From Acanthaster planci (taxonomy: Eukaryota > Echinodermata > Asteroidea > Valvatida > Acanthasteridae): 64,000 bases of DNA. Within the stretch, counting starts at the first letter, position 1, and each line of letters begins with the position of its first letter. The notes under the pieces are model-generated. The model did not search any database and was not told where the DNA came from. It saw only the letters and a list, made by a program, of their open reading frames with translations. This document shows, piece by piece, positions 14,401-22,600 of the stretch. A program made the position numbers and the translations under genes. Location of the stretch: contig NW_019091655.1 of NCBI RefSeq assembly GCF_001949145.1, positions 31,464 through 95,463 on the forward strand. The letters are read 5' to 3'.

Positions 14401-16843
14401 CCCGAGCTGGACCAAGAGAGGGTGCAATTTTCCTAGCAACGGAAGCTCCTTGGGTGGTAACTGCGCACCACTGGTTCACGAATGACTATGAAACACAAGC
14501 GCTGCAGTAGCATCGCTACCAACAAAATGGACACTCCCCCAAAACAACCAACTTGGCTCTTTTCAACCAATGAGGGGGTGCTTCTGCGCATGGCCGATTA
14601 CCACTGCAACAATATCAGCAAAGAGTCAATTATGCCGACATAACTCCCCTGAAAAACGTGGCCTATTTTACACTCACTGCAACCTTTCCAATCCAACTTC
14701 ACTCTGTGCTGTGACTGAAGTCAGACACAATTACCTGGTGGGAACTTGCTGCTGTCATTTTCTGTAGAGCATCTTGAAGTCAGCTTTTTGTTCGTACATT
14801 CACAAGTTTGGTGTTTAGATAAGATACAGATGAAATGATGGGCTGGGTGTTTGCTTTCTTTCCTAGACCACCCAGTCACCGTCTTGTGTCAGACCAAAAG
14901 CTAGCTGGGGTAAGTAAACTTTACTTACGCTGAAATCAGTAATGATGATTGTGAAATGAGACTGCTGGTCAGTACCAAAGCATGATGTGCAAATGACAAT
15001 GAGTAAATTTAGATTGGTGGTCAGTCAAGAATCTCAGCATTTTTTAAATATTAGTTTTTTTAACTGTGTGGACTCATCTGCCTCCATTTTAAGTCTTAAC
15101 AAATTTTCTTGCTTTTCAATGGGCCCCGAGCTGACCAAGTGAGGGTGCGATATTCCTGGCGATGGAGGCTCCCTTGGCTGTAACTGCGCACTGCTGGTTC
15201 GTGAATGAATATGAAATGCAAGCATTTCGGTCACATCGCTACCAACAAAAATGAACACTCCCCACCAACATGGCTCTTTCTAGCTGATGGACGGGGGGTG
15301 CGTGCTCCCGGTCAAGGCAGATACAATCCAAATACAAATGTTTTACGGGGATTTCTGTTTTCTTGCTTGATTCACATCAACCCCCCCAAAATTCCTAAAC
15401 TTATTAAAGAACTGATGATTGTGAATGGCCTTTAAGGTACCCCAAGCCCAACTTTGTGGGCAACACATTTTGTAATTGTGAGCCAAAGAAAATTTGAATT
15501 TTCACCAAAATGAGAGCTGAGAGCAAACAAACATTTTGAAGAGTTTCCCAGAGTTGCATATCGGAAAAATCAAACTAAAGGAATAAGCTACCACACTGCC
15601 TAAACCTCACAATATATACAGTGATGCCTATTGAATTGTATCCATGGGTGTGCTTGTAGGGGTGCGGTCCAATGTAATTTATTTTCGGTTTCAAATTGAC
15701 TGAAATACGTGTATCAGCTGTACTTGATAGAACTTGGTTTGTGGATGGATAGCCAATTTTAGCTTCCTGAGGTATTGGAAGTTGACAAAATAGTTCTGGA
15801 GGTAAAGCTGCCACGCGTTTAAACCGGCTAGGGCTGAGAATAACACCGACCAAAACTCACAATCTCGAACAACCACTGTGTAAAACATGTTGTGTGGACC
15901 CAGTTTGGAACTTTATGGCATCATTCAACACAATTGTGCTGTTCGTTGACTAATCCAGTCTTAAAGTAGTATATCTCTTGTCAACTTTTTGCAGGAGCTG
16001 ACCTCCATCTTCCAGAATCTCGGCACCCAGCCGTCCCACGGCCCAGTCTTCCTGGCCTGGCTGGCCCTCCACTGCACCCTCTGGCCCGAGGGGGACATGG
16101 CCGGGGTGCGCAGGCTGGGCCAGCAGGCCGTACAGCTGCAGGTGTTCCGCTACATCTCAGGTCAACTGGTCAACCTCGCCGGGGAGAAGAAGGAGGTAAG
16201 TCACGCCTTCCTTTAACCGTACCATTGAGAGAGTGTCAAATTTGGAACAGGTCGTTCGAGAACAATGCACGCTTATGATTTGGTGTAAAGCGGCGCTGCT
16301 GGGCAAACCTTGCATACGCGTTTTGCTGTTCCCAAAAGACCTCAGACTTGCTTCATTTTGGACTGATGCTGTTGGAATATTGCATTTTTAGCATTTGCCA
16401 TTTGCAAGGGGAGTGATTGGTTGGATGAACTGTTTGCAGATTTATTTGAACAGAAATGAGGGTAAAAACTGCAATGCTGGAGAAAACAGGAAAACTGGTG
16501 CCCTTGGTGTGGCTGGTTCCCTCTCAGCTACAGTGCAAGTCCAAGCCGATGATATCGTTTGCATGTGGCGGACATGCTGATTTACAGTTTTTCATTGTCA
16601 ATTTACTTTCCTGTTTCTGGGACCTTGATGAAAAAGGGCCGTCTGAGATGTTGCGTGGAATTCTGTGAAAGAACTGGGATTTAAAATGTTGTAATAAATA
16701 AAGGTAGAGAGTGTGTGCCGATAAAGGATCAAGTTTGCTGTGATGACAGAGGCCAAGCTTTTGTGACCAACTGCACATAACATGGATGTCACTGCGCGTT
16801 GTCTCTTTCCTCTTCTAATAGCATGTCACAACAACCAGTACAG
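2392..16843 (+). CDS. NUP188: Nucleoporin NUP188, N-terminal part (multi-exon, incomplete)
   Basis: NUP188 is a large alpha-solenoid scaffold protein of the nuclear pore inner ring, where it binds NUP93. Exons: 2392-2446, 3720-3780, 4400-4484, 6105-6185, 6508-6552, 7106-7198, 8329-8451, 9338-9385, 10058-10144, 12213-12295, 13899-13970, 14867-14909, 15995-16195, and probably 16822-16843. All have AG/GT borders, and phases agree from 3720 to 16843. Between 2446 and 3720 one base of phase is unaccounted for, so a micro-exon is probably missed. The translation (about 360 residues) follows vertebrate NUP188 in order from the GRSA motif near its N-terminus to a segment reading HGPVFLAWLAL and QLQVFRYI. 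Vertebrate NUP188 has roughly 1,750 residues, so only the first fifth is here. The first exon (start codon) and everything after 16843 were not found. Introns carry several repeat insertions. Recognition is from memory of the vertebrate protein. Confidence 0.87.
3720..3780 (+). CDS. NUP188: NUP188 exon b
   Basis: Encodes ELSVHEALLLHGLQHYKQH, matching the vertebrate HWRRLLEGLSYYKPP region. The donor is GTAAGG. The last two bases, AG, join the T at 4400 to make a serine codon, which confirms the junction. Confidence 0.75.
4400..4484 (+). CDS. NUP188: NUP188 exon c
   Basis: Encodes KESETKLKNDKNVSRLELQF followed by LLQLSQFL, aligning with vertebrate KVKANKDVASPLKEL..ISKFL. The acceptor is TCATTGCAG and the donor GTAAGC. 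Ends in phase 0. Confidence 0.82.
5668..5722 (+). repeat. tRNA-derived SINE remnant
   Basis: Contains an A-box-like GTTGGGTAGAGTGCC and, at tRNA spacing, a B-box-like GGTCGCAGGTTCAAAAACC. No acceptor stem is evident, so this is a pseudo-tRNA or SINE head in a NUP188 intron rather than a functional tRNA. Confidence 0.5.
6105..6185 (+). CDS. NUP188: NUP188 exon d
   Basis: 27 codons in phase 0, reading DLDAVQSKELFEAYIL then NAFRGTGTQLQ, against vertebrate LDEEQSVQLLQCYLQEDYRGT. Bounded by CCTGCAG and GTGAGC. Confidence 0.85.
6508..6552 (+). CDS. NUP188: NUP188 exon e (45-base exon)
   Basis: Encodes SILKDERSVQALLQK, close to vertebrate TVLQDERQSQALILK. The acceptor is TTCTTGTAG and the donor GTAATG. 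Confidence 0.85.
6780..7105. repeat. TTGAT-rich low-complexity tract
   Basis: Degenerate repeats of ATTGAT and ATCAAT run up to the acceptor of the NUP188 exon at 7106. The composition is palindrome-prone; no coding content. Confidence 0.55.
7106..7198 (+). CDS. NUP188: NUP188 exon f
   Basis: 31 codons including YYHTERMMLLHCLKHLLSF and DTEHPFQ, against vertebrate YYYEERTCILRCVLHLL and DERHPYR. This is one of the clearest matches. The acceptor lies directly after a TTGAT-rich low-complexity tract. Confidence 0.9.
7560..8060. repeat. Fold-back element with near-palindromic core, copy 1
   Basis: Arms at about 7884-7962 and 7972-8052 are close reverse complements, for example 'GGTGATCCATGGAGCATTCT' and 'GGAATACTCCATGGATCACC'. 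The loop is only about ten bases. The left part has duplicated 'GTAGCAACCAAAGAACTATA' units. A related copy lies at about 45150-45770. Inside a NUP188 intron. Confidence 0.7.
8329..8451 (+). CDS. NUP188: NUP188 exon g
   Basis: 41 codons with EQYLECVLKLQKGKV, QQYETSFNSPAP and RGPLM, against vertebrate VEYADCVDKLEKELV, FEELYKTEAP and GNLM. The donor GTTTGT is weaker than the other donors. Confidence 0.88.
9338..9385 (+). CDS. NUP188: NUP188 exon h (48-base exon)
   Basis: Encodes SERHSIRWCLQGLTEQ, matching vertebrate TERQVSRWFVQCLREQ. Bounded by TGTACAG and GTCAGT. Confidence 0.88.
10058..10144 (+). CDS. NUP188: NUP188 exon i
   Basis: 29 codons with CELLEIILLYVRDQ and SGYLLNLAQLFQ, against vertebrate SMLLEIIFLYYAY and SDLLVLTKMFK. 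Acceptor AACACAG, donor GTATCG. Confidence 0.87.
10710..11306 (+). mobile_element. TTAA-flanked MITE, copy 2 (full length)
   Basis: 597 bases from TTAACCACTTCGCGCCGGG to CCCGGCAGCAAGTGGTTAA, so the ends are inverted repeats and both include TTAA, the target site of piggyBac elements. No transposase frame. Inserted in the NUP188 intron between 10144 and 12213. Confidence 0.8.
12213..12295 (+). CDS. NUP188: NUP188 exon j
   Basis: Encodes KQAFGTRQPYRYLLDAEEL then AHRLTARI, against vertebrate GFGSRQTNRHLVDE. It ends two bases into a codon, and the C at 13899 completes that codon. Donor GTAAGT. Confidence 0.86.
13899..13970 (+). CDS. NUP188: NUP188 exon k
   Basis: Encodes FLCGMLLVESMNLDALIGL, against vertebrate YFSALILVEGMDIESLHK. 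It starts and ends in mid-codon, in phase with both neighbours. Donor GTAAGT. Confidence 0.87.
14397..14590 (+). repeat. Repeat family of about 200 bases, copy 1
   Basis: Starts GGGCCCCGAGCTGGACCAAG and contains TTCCTAGCAACGGAAGCTCC, ATCGCTACCAACAAAATGG and CTTTTCAACCAATGAGGGGG. Shared with copies at 15121, 33303, 47550 and 62724. Lies in a NUP188 intron. Confidence 0.65.
14867..14909 (+). CDS. NUP188: NUP188 exon l (43-base exon)
   Basis: Encodes PPSHRLVSDQKLAG, against a vertebrate stretch ending RELHQFAQDGLI. Weaker on its own, but its phase joins exons k and m. Acceptor TTCCTAG, donor GTAAGT. Confidence 0.7.
15121..15325 (+). repeat. Repeat family of about 200 bases, copy 2
   Basis: Starts GGGCCCCGAGCTGACCAAGT and ends near GTCAAGGCAGATAC. 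It is only about 530 bases from copy 1 and in the same orientation, in the next NUP188 intron. No tRNA-like promoter boxes seen. Confidence 0.65.
15995..16195 (+). CDS. NUP188: NUP188 exon m (last confidently placed exon)
   Basis: 67 GC-rich codons with SHGPVFLAWLALHCTLWPE, VRRLGQQAVQLQVFRYI and LVNLAGEKKE, against vertebrate HHAPVLLAWALLRHTLNPE and VRKIGGTAIQLNVFQYL. Donor GTAAGT. The match is strong, yet the gene cannot be followed with certainty beyond it. Confidence 0.92.
16822..16843 (+). CDS. NUP188: Probable NUP188 micro-exon
   Basis: A 22-base segment encoding HVTTTST plus one base, in the phase left by the previous exon. It follows a strong pyrimidine tract ending TAATAG and has a GTCACT donor. 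Vertebrate NUP188 has NDCTTSTA at the equivalent place. It is short enough to be coincidence. Confidence 0.45.
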
Positions 16844-19320
16844 GTCACTCTCATTAGCATAAACATGTCAAGATGAAATGCCAGTGAACTGTACAGAAAT
16901 TATCTGTCCCAGCCATTTTGTAGATTTTCTTTCAGGGAAACATTTGAAGGAGGAGCATGTACAATATTGCCACATTTCATTGGTCACAAGCTGGAGTTTG
17001 GTTTGGGGTGTATTCTTTTTTGGGGGGTTGTTTGTCTTGTCTGTTTTTTTTTTTTAATTGAATCCTTGAAGAACCAGTTCTTTCCTGCGGATTTGTAAAC
17101 ATCTGCCTGAAATGATACTCTTGGCAAATAGTTGAGCACTTCTTATCAACCAGTACATGTACTTTATTGGCATTCGGCGAACTGTAACAAAGGTATGTGT
17201 TTAGTAAATTCCTTGGTTTTAGTCAATACAAGCCTTCCATTGATTCAGTGTGATGTTGCCTTGGTTCTTTTTTTCATATTCATTTCAATAGAAACTCATA
17301 TACATATACCTTGTTTGATCGGAATCTGTGGGCTTCAACAGATCTTTTGCCCACATGAAGTTTGAATTTATGAATGCAGATTTCTTGAAAACAAAACTTA
17401 AAACTTAAAAAGTATTTCTGGGTGATGTAATTAGTTCACAAGTTACTCTGTCATGTTTTAACTTTACTTCAAAAGGATAAGCACATTGCACTAAATGCAG
17501 TCTAACATTCAAAAGAATTTCATAAGACAGAATAACTTTCAGCCAATCTCGGTGGCTCTTTTTATTTATTTATTTATTTTTTTGGGTCAAGTGGTCCTCT
17601 CGACCTTGAAGCAGTTGTCATTAAATTCACACAGCAACCAATATTTAAACACGTTTTTCGAGATTTAAACAAATGCATCCTGTTTTTCCTAAAGCTAGCC
17701 TTTATGGTGAATTCTCAAAATATTTGGAGTCATTTTCATTCATTTCTAAAATTCCTCACAAGTCCAATCACAACTTATTAACTGAACATAATGGTCACAA
17801 CCACCCAAACCACTGCAGCATAGAAACAAGACGTGTTTATGCAACACATTTTCAACACAACTACATGTGTGATGTGTTGTCAAAATACCAAGAGCCCAAC
17901 TTCACCAAAAGTTGTGCCTTTACTATAAAAGAAAAAATACCTACATTTCAACACTCTGCTTAGAATATTGTGGTGTTGTTCACAGGGTAATCCCAGAAAT
18001 TAGGGTTCCAAAAGTGTGTGACATTTTTGTGTCTCTGTTACATCTGACTTTTGTTATTTGACATGGAAATATCGCCGGAATTGATTTCATTCTATTACTA
18101 TTTGTTTGGCAGGTAATTTGCATTAATGCATCACTCTTGGAAATTAGAAAATGTGCCCTGAACATGCAAAATCATGTCAGATGTGACAGGGACGCACAAA
18201 AAAATGGACTCCTAATTTCTGGAATTACCCTACTGCACAATTTTTTTATGCATTTCACTCATTTAAAAAACTTCCAAACAGTACAGCATTAAAAAAAACA
18301 GCTATACCATCTTACACAATGCAATCTACACAGCTACACAGCAGTCAGTTTTGAACACACATTTCAATGTCTGGATACATCCAATTTTTCCTAATGTCAA
18401 TTCCCATGTTGAATTCTTGTAAAGTGTTCACAGATAGTTGCATGATTTCATTGGAATCCACTTACAACGGCAATCAAAGTTTTGAACAAAATATTCAACA
18501 TTTAATCAAAGATAATTCAGGAATGCGACCCCCTATGTCCTAACAAAATGACTGTTGTCTTATTCAAAACTTTTCTGCAGTCTCTGTTGTAAAGCCATCA
18601 TTTTTGTACCAATTTTTCTTCTTGTTTTTCATTTTCCACAAAGGCCATAAATTTTGTACACTAACTTTTCAGAGGGGCACAAGGATCATATTTGGACGCC
18701 ATACATATACCTTTTGATGAATCTGCTTTGAAAGGATTTTGTGTTTTGCCACTTTCTTGTAGTCTGATTTTCCTGACCATACCATTGTGCATTTTTCCCA
18801 AATCTTTAAAAATAATTTTAAGATCACTTGATGCAAATAGGAATGTTTATTTAACACCCCTGGCACTTTCACTTGAATGTTCTGAAATCTTTCAAAGGCA
18901 AAGTACTTTCTTTGTAGCCTGTGGCTCTAGCTTCATCGACCCTGCAAGTCCTCCTGAGTAAATTAAAGTGTTGAGAGCAACAGAGTATAAGAATCGGAGA
19001 GGGGTCAACAGGGTTCCTTTGACCAGGGAGAGTAATGGAATTTTGTTCATAAGCTTCAGTTCTGAAGAGTCATGCAAACGTGCACATATCACAGCAAAAG
19101 TTTATGGAAGTATGCACAAGTACAGGAATGGCATATTATAATCGCTGACCGTGTTTTAAACATGTAAGAGGTACACACTTCTCAGGTGAAAGTGTGTAAA
19201 AGATTGTAAGTAACTCTCAGGGTGAATAGGCCTTCGTACATGTACATGTATATTCCACTTTTAGTTGTAGTTTTTCGTAGTAGGGTAGAATCGTTGGTTT
19301 TGAGTGTGACCCAGCCCTTC
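16844..19320. other. Non-coding stretch between the NUP188 part and LRR-TIR gene A
   Basis: No further NUP188 exon could be recognised on the + strand. From about 17390 the sequence is the 3' flank of LRR-TIR gene A and resembles about 27930-30040 downstream of gene B. It contains a MITE at 17984-18231 and a (TTTA)n-like tract near 17560. Confidence 0.5.
17984..18231. mobile_element. MITE with AGGGTAAT termini, copy 1
   Basis: About 248 bases. The left end, AGGGTAATCCCAGAAATTAG, is the inverted repeat of the right end, CTAATTTCTGGAATTACCCT. No coding capacity. It sits in the 3' flank of LRR-TIR gene A; a related copy is at 30462-30686. Confidence 0.7.
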
Positions 19321-19641
19321 CTACGGCTTGCGGATTCTGGGGGCATTCTTCACATGATCCAACAATTTGCTGAAGAACTTTGAGTCCCCATCATCATCTG
19401 GTTTCCTCTGCAGCTGAACGTTTGGCCTGTCATCAGGCATCAGGAGAGTATGGATCCCGGTGGCCTCATAAGCCAGGGTCATGATGGTGTGCTCTGGGCT
19501 CTGACTCAGGTAACTCCTGATGGCTTCTGCTGGGTCTTTGCTACCATCCAACCTCCCAAACATCTGCTTGGTGCACACCACGCACACTATCCGGCTGCTC
19601 CTCATCAGAGTTGGCAGCGTGGACTTGCCTGGTTTACACTT
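19321..19641 (-). CDS. LRR-TIR A exon 7 (rest of TIR, C-terminus)
   Basis: 106 codons plus TAG, starting KCKPGKSTLPTLM, with SSRIVCVVCTKQMFGR, YLSQSPEHTIM and GIHTLLMPDDRP. Acceptor CTGTCTAG. Same length as gene B exon 7. Confidence 0.88.
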   Translation of the reverse strand, partial: KCKPGKSTLPTLMRSSRIVCVVCTKQMFGRLDGSKDPAEAIRSYLSQSPEHTIMTLAYEATGIHTLLMPDDRPNVQLQRKPDDDGDSKFFSKLLDHVKNAPRIRKP

Positions 19642-22600
19642 CTAGACAGTGAAAGTAACCAGACAGGACACCCTTGTCAACATTATGATTGTCCAAGTGT
19701 TTTGTGCTGGCCTGTGTCCCAGTTGACATCCTTATGGTTATTCTTAGTATCAGACTTGTGCCAAGATAAGCAACAGCAGTGTCTGTGAAGTATGCACGGA
19801 TATGATTGTTACGTGTATACCGGGCATTCTTTCTTTGCCAACTTGTGCGAATTCAGTTGAAAATGAGGTACTCTTTTATACATAAAATATACTTGATGTC
19901 TGGCTTCATTGGATCCTAATGGCGTGGGCCCGTTAATACAACCAATATCCAGCAGATTTTGCGCTCACAGGCATTTCTAAGGACCACTTTTAACAAAAGA
20001 CCTCTCTCAGAGGACAATATTAATTCCTGTCCAGTTTTTATGTGTTTCTGCGGTAACTGCCTGATTGTAGTACTGCTATAAGAACTTACACATGTATATG
20101 GTGAGTTGAACACACTGGAACCTTTTTTTAGTGTTCACACAGTTTCTTACAATATGGTGTTGCTTCAGCACTTCGTTGTGCAAACTATGTGACTTTGAAA
20201 AGCCAAAAATATTTGTAGTTTCTGGTCTGGAGTTAATTCCACAAATAGTGTTGTGAGGCATTTTTTCCTCCCTCGAAAGATATATGTGTGATGTATGTAC
20301 GTGTGAAGAGATTTGCATTCTGAAAAACAAGCCAACGATGTGCTTTCCTTTGTGTCTATGTACATCGCATTTTTTTAGAAGCGTTTCAGATGAAATGACA
20401 ACTTTCTTTGTGCCTGGTTCTCAGATGTTCTTTGCAACACTGGTAAAAACGTGAACATGATACACGGTTAAATTTTTTGCAGACTATGTGGATGCCTAAA
20501 CTAGAGAGGCCACATGAGCGTCTTAATGGTTCTTGTGATCTCGCAGTAGCGAGGATTCCACCCATCAACTTTGGCAGTGCTTGGGCTTGCATGTATACTG
20601 AAAAAACAACTTTAGGTTTCTGTTTTCTCCAGTGAGTGGGTCTGCAGTGGTTCACACTTTGTAAGTTTTCAGGTCAGCTGATTAATTACTTACATGTACT
20701 GCTGAAAAGAAGTTCTCCGCTTCTAACTTTTTGACCATCTTATTCACCCAGGATTTAACATTTTCCTCGTTATCACAGATCCAGAGAATGTCATGTTTCC
20801 ACACTTTAAAAGGGCCGTCGCACACACCTATCGATAGAAACGTCATTATAAAGAAAGGCAAACAGGAGTGTTTCTGTCCCAGGGAGCTTTGACATTGATT
20901 TACAATAGCGATGCAAAGTAACAAATTTATTCAAGTTAAGGTTTACGCATGTTGGCGACAAGCTGGTAGTGTGTCGACGGAGCTGACTCACCCAGTCCGC
21001 TCTGAGTGGGAACAGAAGAGGGCGTGCTTTTAAATGAAATTAGCAGTCCTTTGGTACTAACTCACTACATAGGTGTGCAAGGCTTTGCATGTTTACGCGG
21101 AGCATGCTGAGTATGCAAAACAAATTTTTTCTGGAATGCGTGGCCTTCACGTGCACGCTGAGTGCGAGCTAGTCTTGCCCCAAGACTGGTTTTACTGTTT
21201 TGACTGGTGCGCCATGCAGGCGACATGCCCTGGTGTGCATGCGAACCATAAGGGTGCCTGTCTCCGCAATGTGCAGTTGTTGGCAATGCGCATGTGCAAT
21301 TTTTCACGGTAACTTGAGCGCATGAGATATGCTCAAAATTTTTCAGGTAAGCCTTGCGGATTTTACAAGACTGGTTTTCTGGCAGTTTGTCTCTTGTGAA
21401 TGTAGCACTCTCTAGTGGTAGTGTTATTCAGCTGTGCTTGTCCGTGCTGTCGCCTGCACAGTGCATTGGCCAAAAGAATAAAAACAGTCTTGTGGTAAGA
21501 CCAAACGCGAGCAAAAACCAGACTGGAAAACTTCATACCCGTCTGCCTTCCTTTCGCTGGTTAGAGCGCACTTCAATTCAGGGCAGATACAAAAGGCATT
21601 TGAAGCCATGCCTTCTGCATGTGCATGTACATTGGAGTCTGGTCATTTGAACAGCCATTCTCATGATTTCAGTTCCATCACTCTGCTACTAGTAACGACG
21701 AAATCTGCCTAGCCCTGTGTCAGGCCATGTCCAAATTATTTCGGCTTTTGCTTGAAATTAGCCATGAATCTACAATGCCATCGGCAGCATCTGCTTGTAA
21801 GCCACGGCCAAACAATTCAGAAATCTATGCATTCAGTAGCACAGTCATTGGATTAAAGTATGTGACTTTAGCATTACTCTATTAACTCGTCCTTTGCCGG
21901 TGATGATGAATGAACCAGTGAGAATTTTGGCTCTCAGTCATGAATATGTATGAGATATGATAATGACATTTGATGTGAACTGTGCTGTGTAACACTTCAA
22001 TGGCCTCATACATTTGCTGATTAAATGCCTAGGATGTGATTGTCAGTGCAACAGTTGGTACTTGTCATCTTATATTCTTCCTCCTAATTTTTGTGGTTGG
22101 ATCGAATAATGCACTAACCTCCAAGTCTGGGAAGGCAGCATCGGTTCTCCTCGGCACGCAGCATGCCTTCCTGTTTGGCAAGTAGCTGCATGCACCACTC
22201 AATATCGTCTCTGTCAGTGAGTCTGTTGGCATATAGGCAGAGGTCACGCAGTCTCTTGAGTTTCTTCACCTGTGGAAGAAGTTAGAGCCCCTTGGTCACT
22301 CGGCTAGCTGTTGCAAGTGTGGGTGCGGTGCACTTTGGGTAAAGATTTGTATAGTTCCGTTCAACACATCACCTGGGACAATTTTGACTGGTGGTGAACA
22401 ATCTTGAAGTACTTTAAATATTAAAACTTCAAATATTGGGATATCACTTAACTTTTTATTGATAATTTTTTTTCAACCTGAATTTTCAATAAAGGTGACA
22501 ACACAGTCTCTCACACTCTCTTAAAACCAGTTACTTAAAACCAAATACTACAGGATGACACATTCTTGTTCATATCACATCTTGAGAAACTCACGTGACT

